A DNA stretch of 52,352 nt from Erysipelotrichaceae bacterium (GTDB lineage Bacteria; Bacillota_I; Bacilli_A; Erysipelotrichales; Erysipelotrichaceae), in contig DPJD01000001.1 in NCBI GenBank assembly GCA_003543215.1, positions 217,172-269,523 of the forward strand, read 5' to 3'. Below the pieces are notes generated by a model. That model saw only the letters and a program-made list of their open reading frames with translations, ran no database searches and was not told the DNA's origin. The translations under genes were made by a program, and so were the position numbers. Shown piece by piece: positions 33,391 through 41,901 of this stretch (within the stretch, counting starts at the first letter, position 1; each line of letters starts with the position of its first letter).

Positions 33391-34320
33391 ATGAAAAAAT
33401 ACCTAACGATATTAAGTTTAATCAGTCTATTGGCCTTAAGTGCATGTGCACCTGTTGCAGAAGTAAAGAATCCTGTAACTGTGGCAACGATGTTGGACTC
33501 TGAAGGTTCAGTCCTTGGGAAGATGATCATCTTGGCTTTGAATGCGCAAGAGATCGAGACCGTGGACAAAATTAATTTTGGTACACCGGATATCTTACGT
33601 GCCGCTTTGGAAAATGCGGAAGTGGATTTGGTTGTGGATTATACGGGATCTGGACAGTATTACCATCCTGAAGATGCGACGGACACAAGCATCTGGAATG
33701 ATCCAATTGAAGGCTATAATTTCACCGCTCAACTCGATCGTGAGAAGAAGGACATCATTTGGTTGACACCATCCCCTGCAAACAATACGGAATCCATTGC
33801 CGTGACACGTAGCTTCGCTGCGGCTGAGAATATTGTCAGTATGGAAGATCTTGCGGCCTATATCAATGCGGGAAAACCATTCAAATTGATCGCATCCGCA
33901 AGTTTCGTTGAGAATCCGATGGGTCTTTTGGGCTATGAAGAAGCCTATGGCTTCAAGTTGACGAATGATCAAATCATCTCTTTGGCATCTGGTAATACAG
34001 CAGAAATGCTCAAAGCCTTGGCTGAGGGTACCAATGATGTGAATGCATCTTTGGTTTATGGAACAGATGGCGCTTTGGATAAGCTCGATCTTGTGGTCTT
34101 GGAAGATCCCAAACACATTCCACCGGTTTATCTGCCAGCACCGGTTATTCGTAAAGCGGTCTTGGATGTCTATCCAGAAATCGAAACGATATTGAAACCC
34201 ATCTTTGAATCTTTGACTCTCGAAACCTTACAAAGTTTGAATGCGAAAGTGGCTTATGATGGTGAAGATGCGACGATGGTTGCGGAAAACTATTTAAAGG
34301 ATAATGGCTTTTTAGACTGA
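33391..34320 (+). CDS. Osmoprotectant ABC transporter, substrate-binding lipoprotein (YehZ/OpuC-type)
   Basis: A 309-residue binding protein of the glycine-betaine/choline type. The lipobox LSAC places the lipidated Cys at C19. Typical segments are INFGTPDILRAAL, VDLVVDYTGSGQYYH (a Tyr-rich site for quaternary amines) and SLVYGTDGAL. The following three genes give the order binding protein, long permease, ATPase, short permease, which is exactly that of E. coli yehZYXW. AGGAG site and an extended -10-like TGGTAAGAT at 33364-33372. Ligand could be glycine betaine, choline or a related solute. Confidence 0.87.
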   Translation: MKKYLTILSLISLLALSACAPVAEVKNPVTVATMLDSEGSVLGKMIILALNAQEIETVDKINFGTPDILRAALENAEVDLVVDYTGSGQYYHPEDATDTSIWNDPIEGYNFTAQLDREKKDIIWLTPSPANNTESIAVTRSFAAAENIVSMEDLAAYINAGKPFKLIASASFVENPMGLLGYEEAYGFKLTNDQIISLASGNTAEMLKALAEGTNDVNASLVYGTDGALDKLDLVVLEDPKHIPPVYLPAPVIRKAVLDVYPEIETILKPIFESLTLETLQSLNAKVAYDGEDATMVAENYLKDNGFLD

Positions 34321-35444
34321 TGAAAGATCGTATACGTCGTGGTTTGAGTCTAATCTTGTTTATGACACTTCTTTTCTTACCAATGGGATTCTTTAAAGTG
34401 AATCGGGTTTTGAATGGAAGTGTCTTTTCATTATGGAAGATCGAGTATGCTTGGATTTTGGTGCTGTTTGCGTTGATTTCGACAATTCGATTGAAACATC
34501 GAACCATCGCTTATTTGCGTAGTCTATTTCTGATTTTATTGCCCAGTATTTTGATTTATGTAAGTCAAAGTTATGTGATTGCGGAACCGTTCGATGTCAA
34601 AGTCGCACGCATCAGTCTAGGTCCCAGCATCTATTTTGCGTGTATTGGGGCATGGGTTTTATTAAGTACTGAAGCGAAGGGATCACTTAAAATATTTATT
34701 AGTTTATGCGTGCTCATAACTCTATTTGGTTTTGGATATTTTCCAATGTTGGGCTTTTACAAGGAGTACATCAATCGCCAAGCGACTTTCTTCCTAGAGC
34801 TTCAACGTCATATGAGTCTAGCTGTAACTTCTCTCTTATTTGCCTTGGTTCCAGGTATTTATTTGGGTTACCAAAGTACACGTCATCCACGTTTACGCGA
34901 GTGGATCATGGGTTTTGTGAATGGCTTTCAAGTCGCACCGACCTTGTCCATGTTGGCATTGTTGATGATTCCATTGGCAAGCTTGGGTCAAAGCTTTCCA
35001 TTCCTAAGAACTTGGGGTGTCAAGGGGGTTGGCTTCTTGCCTGCTTTCATCGTCCTCAGTTTGTATGCACTCTTACCCATCACAAGCAATACCTACACAG
35101 CGTTTAAACAATTGGATCCTTCGGTCATGGATAGCGCAAAAGCCTTAGGCATGAGTTCTAAACATATCTTTCGTAAAGTATCCTTTCCCTTAGCGCTACC
35201 TTTTATCATCACAGGTATCCGAATTGCCTTTATTCAGAATATTGGCAATACCATCCTAGCAGGCTTGGTTGGAGGGGGAGGTATGGGTTCACTCATCTTC
35301 TTGGGTTTGGCTCAATCCGCAACGGATTTGATCCTATTGGGAAGTTTGCCGGTCGTACTCATGGCTTTGGGGTTTGAAGTAATTCTGGAATTCACTGAAT
35401 TGCGTTTAAAGAAAAAGATGGGGGTTCTGTATGATCAAGCTTAG
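34320..35444 (+). CDS. Osmoprotectant ABC permease with extended N-terminus (YehY-like)
   Basis: A 374-residue membrane subunit. The first 160 residues add several helices before the core permease domain, and the second half has the EAA-like loop DPSVMDSAKALGMSSKHIFRKV followed by LPFIITGIRIAF. The long N-terminal region is a feature of YehY. Start overlaps the binding-protein stop by one nt (TGATG) and the end overlaps the ATPase by 14 nt. Works with the second, short permease. Confidence 0.85.
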   Translation: MKDRIRRGLSLILFMTLLFLPMGFFKVNRVLNGSVFSLWKIEYAWILVLFALISTIRLKHRTIAYLRSLFLILLPSILIYVSQSYVIAEPFDVKVARISLGPSIYFACIGAWVLLSTEAKGSLKIFISLCVLITLFGFGYFPMLGFYKEYINRQATFFLELQRHMSLAVTSLLFALVPGIYLGYQSTRHPRLREWIMGFVNGFQVAPTLSMLALLMIPLASLGQSFPFLRTWGVKGVGFLPAFIVLSLYALLPITSNTYTAFKQLDPSVMDSAKALGMSSKHIFRKVSFPLALPFIITGIRIAFIQNIGNTILAGLVGGGGMGSLIFLGLAQSATDLILLGSLPVVLMALGFEVILEFTELRLKKKMGVLYDQA

Positions 35445-36378
35445 TCAAATCCGTAAACTCTACGATACTCAAGAAGCGCTCCGCAATGTGGATCTTCAAA
35501 TCGAGGATGGGGAATGCGTCGTCTTGATTGGACCCAGTGGTTGTGGGAAATCAAGTCTATTGAAAAGCATCAATCGCATGATCGATATTGATGCGGGAAC
35601 CATCACTTTTTTCAATCAAGATATTCAATCACTACCAGTCGAACAATTAAGACGTAAGATTGGTTATTGTATCCAAGGTGTTGGTTTGTTTCCACACATG
35701 AATGTGAAAGAAAATATTGCGATTCTGCTTCGTATCTTGAAATGGAAAGAAGAAGATATTGAGCGTAGAGTCGATGAACTCTTGCTTATGAGTGAATTGC
35801 CTTTGACTTATAAAACCAAGAAACCGCATGAACTCTCAGGGGGTGAAGCGCAACGGGTTGGCGTGTGTCGTGCCTTGGCAACGGATCCACCTGTGCTTTT
35901 AATGGATGAACCCTTTGGCGCATTGGATCCCATGACGCGTGAAAAGATTCAGATTGCTTTTCGAGACATTGCACAGAAACTCCATAAGACAGTGGTCTTT
36001 GTGACACATGATATTGAAGAAGCTATTTTACTGGGTGATCGCATTGCTTTGATGAATGAGGGTCAAATCGTTCAGTTAAGTACCCCTGAAGCTTTGATTC
36101 AAGACCAAAAGGAGAACTTCACAAAGAATTTCATTGGTCAGGATTATCCTTTGATGGTTCTAAAGCGTTTTAGTGTTCGTGATTTAAAACTTAAACCAAT
36201 TTCAAATCTTAACGTAACACATCGTATTGATTTAGACACCAATCTAAAAGAAGCTTTAGCGTTATGCATCAAACAGACTGAAGCAGTCATCTTTAAAGAT
36301 GAACAAAATACATATTCATTGGTTTATTCGGATATCTTTAGCTTTATTCGAGGCATGCAAGATGAAACAGCTCATTAA
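35431..36378 (+). CDS. Osmoprotectant ABC transporter ATP-binding subunit (YehX/OpuCA-type)
   Basis: A 315-residue ATPase. Walker A is GPSGCGKSS with K40, the ABC signature is LSGGEAQR near 138, Walker B is VLLMDEPFGALDP near 155-168, and the switch His is in VFVTHD. The roughly 70 residues after 245 are only enough for one degenerate CBS-like unit, while OpuCA usually has two, so ionic-strength gating through CBS domains may be reduced. Overlaps the downstream permease by 17 nt. Confidence 0.9.
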   Translation: MIKLSQIRKLYDTQEALRNVDLQIEDGECVVLIGPSGCGKSSLLKSINRMIDIDAGTITFFNQDIQSLPVEQLRRKIGYCIQGVGLFPHMNVKENIAILLRILKWKEEDIERRVDELLLMSELPLTYKTKKPHELSGGEAQRVGVCRALATDPPVLLMDEPFGALDPMTREKIQIAFRDIAQKLHKTVVFVTHDIEEAILLGDRIALMNEGQIVQLSTPEALIQDQKENFTKNFIGQDYPLMVLKRFSVRDLKLKPISNLNVTHRIDLDTNLKEALALCIKQTEAVIFKDEQNTYSLVYSDIFSFIRGMQDETAH

Positions 36379-37075
36379 GCATCGTGTTTCAATCCTATAT
36401 GCATTGTTCTTTTTGGTGTGGATCTTTCAATTTGACTGGATCAAAGAGAACATCCTGTTTTTTATCGATGATCAAAGTCGTTTGGTTCAACGCATCAGCC
36501 TTTTAGAACTAGCTGTGCAACACATCCAAATCGTGGTGCTTGCCAGTTCGATTTCAATTGTCATCGCTTTGGTTTTGGCTCTTAGCGTACATCTTTCACA
36601 ATCTAAAGAGTATCGTGATTTGATCCTACAATTCAGTACGATTGGTGAAACCTTGCCTACAGCTGCCATTATCGCTTTGTCCGTACCCATCATGGGTTAT
36701 GGAAATGGACCGCTTCTATTGGCGTTGAGCATCTATGGGATCTTGCCGATTCTACGTAATACTTTAGAGGGTTTATCCAGTATTCCACGTTCAATCAATG
36801 AAGCCGCTTTAGGTTTGGGTTTGACCGCAATGGAACGTCTCATCAAAATCGAACTCCCATTGGCACTACCGAATATTCTGACAGGGATACGGATTGCGAC
36901 GATAATCAATGTCTCTGCCGCAACCATTGGGGCAACCGTTGGGGCAGGTGGTTTTGGAGTGATGATCGTATCGGGTATCCGCACCTATGAACCTCTGCTC
37001 GTGATCCAAGCTTCCGTTCCAGTGATTCTACTTGCTTTATGGTTCGATCGTGTTTTACGTGTTTCTGCTCATTAA
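36362..37075 (+). CDS. Osmoprotectant ABC permease (YehW-like)
   Basis: A 237-residue permease with about five or six helices and the EAA-like loop SINEAALGLGLTAMERLIKIELP. ATG 36362 is chosen because upstream in-frame residues lie inside the ATPase gene and lack membrane-protein character. It completes the four-gene osmolyte transporter. Ends against a hairpin whose T run serves the convergent gene on the minus strand. Confidence 0.85.
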   Translation: MKQLIKHRVSILYALFFLVWIFQFDWIKENILFFIDDQSRLVQRISLLELAVQHIQIVVLASSISIVIALVLALSVHLSQSKEYRDLILQFSTIGETLPTAAIIALSVPIMGYGNGPLLLALSIYGILPILRNTLEGLSSIPRSINEAALGLGLTAMERLIKIELPLALPNILTGIRIATIINVSAATIGATVGAGGFGVMIVSGIRTYEPLLVIQASVPVILLALWFDRVLRVSAH

Positions 37076-37096
37076 AAAACTGCATTTCTGCAGTTT
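37074..37096 (-). terminator. Terminator of the threonylcarbamoyl-AMP synthase gene
   Basis: AAACTGCA/TGCAGTTT stem with a 4-nt loop. On the minus strand it ends in six T residues. On the plus strand only TTT follows, so it may weakly stop the osmolyte operon as well. Confidence 0.8.
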
Positions 37097-38135
37097 AGAC
37101 ATCTAGAATCTTATAACCTACGGCTTTCTTTAAGCGATTCATCAGAGCCAATCCCATTTCTTCTTCCGCAAAGGCTTCTGTGATGACATAGTCCAACTGG
37201 AGTTCATCACATTTGCGTAAGATTGTGAAGAGTTGGGAAGCCATGAAGGCTGGATTTGATAGCGATCCAAGCGACAAACAATTTTGGTTCGGATAATCTT
37301 GGATGTGTTCTTCCGCACAGATGATCGCACAGTTCAAATGTTTATGTTCATCCATCAAGTGGGTGATTTTTTTAATGACCTTTGAATGATCGCCACGAAC
37401 CATGGTCATTTCTGCTTGAGGAGCATAATGGGTATATTTCATACCTGGCGATCGTGGTGAATCGACACTGTGATGCACTTGAGGATCGATCGTGATCTCT
37501 GGAATAAGCATTTGAAGTTGTGATAAGGTCACACCACCCGGTCTCAAAATCATGGGTGGGTTATGCGTCATATCCAAGACCGTGGATTCAAGTCCGATTC
37601 GACTATGGTCTGCCGCAATGATCACATCAACTCGACCTTGCATGTCGCTGATGACATGTTCGGCAGTCGTGGGACTGGGTTTACCTGAGCGATTCGCACT
37701 AGGGGCGGCGATGGGGGTGTTTGCGAGGTCGATGAGTTTCAAGGCGATGGGGTGATCCGGCATCCGTACGCCAACGGTATTCAAACCGGCACTGACATTA
37801 TGTGGGATCAGATCCGATTTCTCTAAGATCAAAGTCAAAGGGCCAGGCCAAAAGGCATGTATCAATGATAGGGCATCCTCTGGTATGGATTTGACACACT
37901 TCTCCAACATGTTCATGTTTGAAACATGGACGATCAAGGGATTGTCTTGAGGTCGTCCTTTGGCGATGAAGATCTTCTCGACTGCTTCACTGTTCAATGC
38001 GTTCGCACCTAAGCCATAGACGGTTTCCGTAGGAAGGATGACGGTTTTATTTTGATTGATTGCATCAGCTGCTTGGCTTAAAAGAGCTTCATCAATACTT
38101 GTATCGTTGATGTGTAGAATCAAGGTGTTTTTCAT
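37095..38135 (-). CDS. ywlC: L-threonylcarbamoyladenylate synthase (Sua5/YwlC type)
   Basis: A 346-residue enzyme that forms threonylcarbamoyl-AMP from threonine, bicarbonate and ATP for the t6A modification of tRNA. The YrdC core (about 15-205) shows LPTETVYGLGANA, KGRPQDNPLIVHV and APSANRSGKPSPT. The remaining C-terminal residues form the Sua5 domain, so it is the long type rather than short TsaC. The SPGMKYTHYAP linker motif is also present. No ribosome binding site; promoter TTGGCA-N17-TAAAAT ends 9 nt before the ATG, which suggests a nearly leaderless mRNA. Confidence 0.93.
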   Translation of the reverse strand: MKNTLILHINDTSIDEALLSQAADAINQNKTVILPTETVYGLGANALNSEAVEKIFIAKGRPQDNPLIVHVSNMNMLEKCVKSIPEDALSLIHAFWPGPLTLILEKSDLIPHNVSAGLNTVGVRMPDHPIALKLIDLANTPIAAPSANRSGKPSPTTAEHVISDMQGRVDVIIAADHSRIGLESTVLDMTHNPPMILRPGGVTLSQLQMLIPEITIDPQVHHSVDSPRSPGMKYTHYAPQAEMTMVRGDHSKVIKKITHLMDEHKHLNCAIICAEEHIQDYPNQNCLSLGSLSNPAFMASQLFTILRKCDELQLDYVITEAFAEEEMGLALMNRLKKAVGYKILDV

Positions 38136-38144
38136 ATCGTTATC

Positions 38145-38173
38145 ATTTTAACGTATTTTGTGTTCACTGCCAA
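38145..38173 (-). promoter_or_regulatory. Promoter of ywlC
   Basis: On the minus strand TTGGCA (38173-38168), N17, TAAAAT (38150-38145), with 9 nt to the ATG. Predicted leader of two or three nt. Confidence 0.65.
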
Positions 38174-38201
38174 ATAAACGTTCTAAATCTGAAAACAAGC
38201 A

Positions 38202-38210
38202 TGGTACAAT
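38202..38210 (+). promoter_or_regulatory. Extended -10 promoter of the GH1 gene
   Basis: TGGTACAAT, 28 nt upstream of the GH1 start. No clear operator and no antiterminator (RAT) hairpin precedes the gene. Confidence 0.45.
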
Positions 38211-38238
38211 TTAACTAACAATTTGAAAGGACATACAC

Positions 38239-39699
38239 ATGTTTAAAAAATTAGTGAGTGGTTTTCCTGAAGGTTTCTTATGGGGTGGGGCAACCGCTGC
38301 CAATCAGTTGGAAGGTGGCTTTGAAGACGGTGGAAAAGGGTTTTCATCTGCCGACTTTGCCAAACATGATGAGGATAAGCAAAAGAACTTAATGAATCTT
38401 TTCATGGGCACTTCCCGTGAGGCTTTACTGAAAGCAATGAATGATAAAGAGGGGAATTATCCAAAACGTCGTGGGATTGATTTCTATCACCGTTATAAAG
38501 AAGATATTGCTCTGTTTGCGGAAATGGGCTTCAAGACCTTTAGACTTTCCATTGCTTGGCCACGCATCTTCCCCAATGGGGATGAGTTGGAACCCAACGA
38601 AGAAGGTCTGAAGTTCTACGATGATGTCTTGGATGAATGTTTGAAATACAACATTGAACCTTTAGTCACCATTTCACACTATGAATTTCCTGTAGGTTTA
38701 TCCCTAAAGAATAATGGTTGGTTGAGTCGTGAAACGATTGAACACTTTGAGCGCTACTCAAAAGTCTTATTTGAACGTTATGGCAAGAAAGTTAAGTATT
38801 GGCTGACCTTCAATGAAATCAATGTCTTGTCAATGACGGCCTTCTTAAGTGGTGGCATCCTGACCGATGGCGTTACCAACATGAAAGAGGCGATGTATCA
38901 AGCAATCCATCACCAATTCATTGCCAGTGCCAAAGTCGTAAAATTGTGCCATGAAATGCTTCCTGAAGCGAAGATCGGTTGTATGTTGGCACGTCAAGAA
39001 AGTTATCCAAAAACCTGTCATCCTAAAGATGTGTGGGAATCGCTCCAAGCGGATCACGGTAATCTGTTCTTCACCGATGTCCAAGTCCGTGGTGAATATC
39101 CTGCGTATACCGCACGTTTCTTTGACGAAAACAACATTCATCTTCAATATGAAGAAGGGGATGCACAAATCCTTAAAGAAGGAAAAGTGGATTTCTTATC
39201 GTTCAGTTACTACATGAGTGCAGTCTCAACGCATGAAACTTTGGGGGAAGCGACCCATGGCAATATGATGTTTGGGGTTAAGAATCCATATTTGGAATAT
39301 TCGGAATGGGGTTGGGCGATCGATGCCTTAGGTTTGCGTATCACTTTGAATAAACTCTATGATCGCTACCAAGTGCCTTTGTACATCGTTGAAAATGGGT
39401 TGGGTGCCAAGGATGAACCCGATGAAAAGTTCTGGGTGGAAGATGATTATCGCATCGATTATCTGAGAAAACACATTAAAGCGATGAAAGAAGCCATTCA
39501 AGATGGCGTAGAATTGATGGGCTTCACACCTTGGGGTTGTATCGACTTGGTCAGTGCCTCCACCAGTGAGATGTCCAAACGTTATGGTTTCATCTATGTG
39601 GATGCGGATGATAAGGGAAACGGAACCTACAATCGCTATCCTAAGAAATCATTCTATTGGTATAAAGAAGTCATTGCCTCTAACGGCGAAAAATTGTAA
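38239..39699 (+). CDS. GH1 6-phospho-beta-glucosidase
   Basis: A 486-residue family 1 glycosidase. Catalytic acid/base E193 in LTFNEIN and nucleophile E385 in IVENGLG. The phosphate-binding signature near the C-terminus, STSEMSKRYGFIYVD, marks enzymes for 6-phosphorylated beta-glucosides (cellobiose-, arbutin- or salicin-6-phosphate). Such substrates come from PTS uptake, but no PTS gene is near, so the transporter must be encoded elsewhere. GAAAGGA site. Single gene with a strong bidirectional terminator behind it. Confidence 0.92.
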   Translation: MFKKLVSGFPEGFLWGGATAANQLEGGFEDGGKGFSSADFAKHDEDKQKNLMNLFMGTSREALLKAMNDKEGNYPKRRGIDFYHRYKEDIALFAEMGFKTFRLSIAWPRIFPNGDELEPNEEGLKFYDDVLDECLKYNIEPLVTISHYEFPVGLSLKNNGWLSRETIEHFERYSKVLFERYGKKVKYWLTFNEINVLSMTAFLSGGILTDGVTNMKEAMYQAIHHQFIASAKVVKLCHEMLPEAKIGCMLARQESYPKTCHPKDVWESLQADHGNLFFTDVQVRGEYPAYTARFFDENNIHLQYEEGDAQILKEGKVDFLSFSYYMSAVSTHETLGEATHGNMMFGVKNPYLEYSEWGWAIDALGLRITLNKLYDRYQVPLYIVENGLGAKDEPDEKFWVEDDYRIDYLRKHIKAMKEAIQDGVELMGFTPWGCIDLVSASTSEMSKRYGFIYVDADDKGNGTYNRYPKKSFYWYKEVIASNGEKL

Positions 39700-39703
39700 G
39701 TAA

Positions 39704-39729
39704 AAAGGACGGGCAACCGTCCTTTAGTT
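39704..39729. terminator. Bidirectional terminator between the GH1 and metallopeptidase genes
   Basis: AAAGGACGG (39704-39712), GCAA tetraloop, CCGTCCTTT (39717-39725); A run on the left, T-rich on the right. Serves both convergent genes and overlaps the peptidase stop codon. Confidence 0.88.
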
Positions 39730-40566
39730 TTGAATGAATAAGGTACTCACATTGAAGGTATCCCACTGCTCCAAGTCACCTGCCACAAAGCCTTTTCGAA
39801 ACCAACGTTGACGCTGTTCCGAGGTGCCATGGGTGAAGTTATCGGGTGTGACACGACCAGTGGCTTGTTCCTGGATGCGATCATCCCCAACCGCTGCAGC
39901 CGCATTCATGGCTTCATCAATGTCCCCATCTTCCAAATAGCCCATGCCTTGGACATGATTGGCCCAAACGCCAGCGAGATAATCGGCTTGGAGTTCTAAA
40001 CGAACATTGAGCTCATTGGCTTGGGTTTGTGTCAAACCTTGTTTAACCTCCTGCACATCGTCCAAGACACCCGTTAGATGTTGGACATGATGCCCGATTT
40101 CATGCGCAATGACATAAGCCATCGCGAAATCACCAGAAGCTCCTAACTTTGTACGCATCGTTGCGAAGAAGCTGAGATCGATGTAGACACTTTGATCCAA
40201 TGAACAATAGAAAGGTCCTACCTGGGCATTGGCATAGCCACAACCCGATTCTGTCCCATCGCGGTAGAGAATCATCTTTGCGGGTTCATAGGTCATGTTA
40301 TAGTCTTGAAAAATGGTGGTCCAAACATCCTCGGTATCTTTCAAGACAACCGAGGCGAAATCACCCAATGCTTGTTCCTCTGCGGTAAGTGGTTGTGTAT
40401 TCGTTGAACCACCACCCAGAAGATTACCGATAAGCATGCTTGGGTCACCGGTCAATAAGGTATACGCAATCAACACAACGATCCCAATGCCACCGATGGC
40501 GGCTTTTCCACCTGTTGTGCGTCTGTCTAAGACATTACGACTTCCTGTTCGTCCTTGCCATTTCAT
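39724..40566 (-). CDS. Neutral zinc metallopeptidase (YpfJ family)
   Basis: A 280-residue protein of the predicted zinc metalloprotease family that includes E. coli YpfJ. It has an Arg-rich N-terminus, one membrane helix (about residues 22-40), a Gly-rich linker, then the catalytic domain with H155-E-x-x-H159 in IAHEIGHHVQH. A conserved Cys pair (C109, C121) could form a disulfide outside the membrane. The family's RWFRKGF motif is present near the C-terminus. AAAGGAA site. Substrate unknown; the catalytic domain is expected on the outer face. Confidence 0.87.
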   Translation of the reverse strand: MKWQGRTGSRNVLDRRTTGGKAAIGGIGIVVLIAYTLLTGDPSMLIGNLLGGGSTNTQPLTAEEQALGDFASVVLKDTEDVWTTIFQDYNMTYEPAKMILYRDGTESGCGYANAQVGPFYCSLDQSVYIDLSFFATMRTKLGASGDFAMAYVIAHEIGHHVQHLTGVLDDVQEVKQGLTQTQANELNVRLELQADYLAGVWANHVQGMGYLEDGDIDEAMNAAAAVGDDRIQEQATGRVTPDNFTHGTSEQRQRWFRKGFVAGDLEQWDTFNVSTLFIQN

Positions 40567-40583
40567 ACTTGTGTTCCTTTTAC

Positions 40584-40612
40584 TTGTGTCACGTATGCAA
40601 TTTAACTATAAT
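40584..40612 (+). promoter_or_regulatory. Promoter of the 111-residue unknown gene, leaderless layout
   Basis: TTGTGT (40584-40589), N17, TATAAT (40607-40612). Only 6 nt separate the -10 box from the ATG at 40619, so transcription should begin at or next to the start codon. Confidence 0.7.
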
Positions 40613-40618
40613 ACGATT

Positions 40619-40954
40619 ATGTTACTTATTCAAAATCAAGCGTTTGATCCACGTTCAAGTGATCATGAAGTCATTAAACAAAGCTTAGACCAATTTATCG
40701 GAACCAAATCGATCCGTGTGGAGTGGTTTGATTTCAGTTTGAGTCAAGCAGATGCTTTGAAGTATTACTTACCTTTGATTCAATATGCTCAAGCGAACGG
40801 TTTTGAAGTTCATTGTCATATGCCGGTTGATATGTCGAAACACTTGGTCCGCTATAAACATCTGATGTTTGTGGATCCGTTATTCCTACGTAAATTCAAA
40901 TTTAAGTCCATCGAGTTCAAATTACCCGTAGAACGTCCGGATTTAATGCGTTGA
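40619..40954 (+). CDS. Protein of unknown function, probable leaderless mRNA
   Basis: A 111-residue soluble protein (MLLIQNQAFDPRSS...), no signal peptide or membrane segment, with a basic, hydrophobic tail (FLRKFKFKSIEFKLPVERP). I do not recognise a domain. A longer open frame from 40313 runs antisense through the metallopeptidase gene and is not credible. A consensus promoter ends 6 nt before the ATG and a strong terminator begins at the stop codon, which together argue that it is a real, independently expressed gene. Confidence 0.7.
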   Translation: MLLIQNQAFDPRSSDHEVIKQSLDQFIGTKSIRVEWFDFSLSQADALKYYLPLIQYAQANGFEVHCHMPVDMSKHLVRYKHLMFVDPLFLRKFKFKSIEFKLPVERPDLMR

Positions 40955-40975
40955 CCCATCTAAAGATGGGTTTTT
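40954..40975 (+). terminator. Terminator of the 111-residue unknown gene
   Basis: ACCCATC (40954-40960), TAAA loop, GATGGGT (40965-40971), TTTT. The stem is identical to that of the terminator at 3131-3151. Confidence 0.85.
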
Positions 40976-41786
40976 ATATGGTTATTTGACATCCAACATC
41001 GAAATAGTCGATCTGATCTTTTAAGAAATCCTTTAAGATTGCATAGGGTCTCAACCCTGTGCAATGACCGGTATGATACTGAGCACCACTCGCTTTTAAG
41101 CGCAGTGCAATCTGGTGGATGATCGTTGGATCTTCAATCGTATCCATCGTCAAATTATAGAGGTGAAAGCCACCAAACACATGCGTGATGGGTTGTTTCA
41201 ATTGAGCTTGAATCTGTTCAACGATACTCACGATTCCATTATGGGCACAACCTGCCATCAAGACACATTGATTGTTTTCATAAATGATCAGATTCTGTTC
41301 ATGATGAAAGGTATCAGGGTGATTCTCTTCCAATAAGACGGCATTACCTGAAGGGGCAAATGATGTTTGATGAATATCACCATAGAGAACCATGTGATCA
41401 TCAATCTTATAAGGATAATCATGAACCAAAACCACTTGGGGATGATCGCGATAGATTGGATCAATTCCAATCGGTTTAAGTTGATCGATCTTAATGGAGT
41501 AATGGGGATTAAAAGCTTCATAGTGTATGTATACTTTCCCTTTTGCGTTCAATTCAAAGAAGGTCTTGAGACCACCACCATGATCATAATGACCATGTGA
41601 AATGATGACCGTATCGACAGAACCAAGATCAACTTTCAGTTCAATGGCATTACGGGCAAATAAATCGGTGTGACCTAAATCAAATAAGAGATGATGGTGC
41701 TTGGTTTCAATATAGGTGCTAAATCCATGTTCGCTTCCCAAGTTTGGATGCTTGGATGTGTTATCCACAAGATTGATGAGTTTCAT
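40974..41786 (-). CDS. Metallo-beta-lactamase-fold hydrolase
   Basis: A 270-residue MBL-fold protein. The dinuclear metal motif is SHGHYDHGGG (H64, H66, D68, H69), with further likely ligands in GCAHNGI and GGFHLY. Overall it matches the group annotated as dihydropterin-aminobenzene-phosphate synthase-like MBL proteins; no biological role is established for most of these. ATG 41786 is chosen because an AAGGAA site precedes it; the frame extends 7 residues upstream without support. Single gene, divergent from the phosphoesterase operon. Confidence 0.82.
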   Translation of the reverse strand: MKLINLVDNTSKHPNLGSEHGFSTYIETKHHHLLFDLGHTDLFARNAIELKVDLGSVDTVIISHGHYDHGGGLKTFFELNAKGKVYIHYEAFNPHYSIKIDQLKPIGIDPIYRDHPQVVLVHDYPYKIDDHMVLYGDIHQTSFAPSGNAVLLEENHPDTFHHEQNLIIYENNQCVLMAGCAHNGIVSIVEQIQAQLKQPITHVFGGFHLYNLTMDTIEDPTIIHQIALRLKASGAQYHTGHCTGLRPYAILKDFLKDQIDYFDVGCQITI

Positions 41787-41901
41787 AAATATCTTCCTTG
41801 ACTCCATTATAGACCTTAATCAAGACTTGTGACGACTTATACAAGAATTAATCGAGATACAAATCGATTTGGTTTATAATTGATTTAACGAGGAATAGCA
41901 C

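Noticed and set aside
33595..34116. A 173-residue open frame antisense to the osmolyte binding-protein gene.
   Set aside because: Overlaps a clear lipoprotein gene inside a four-gene operon; no supporting signals.
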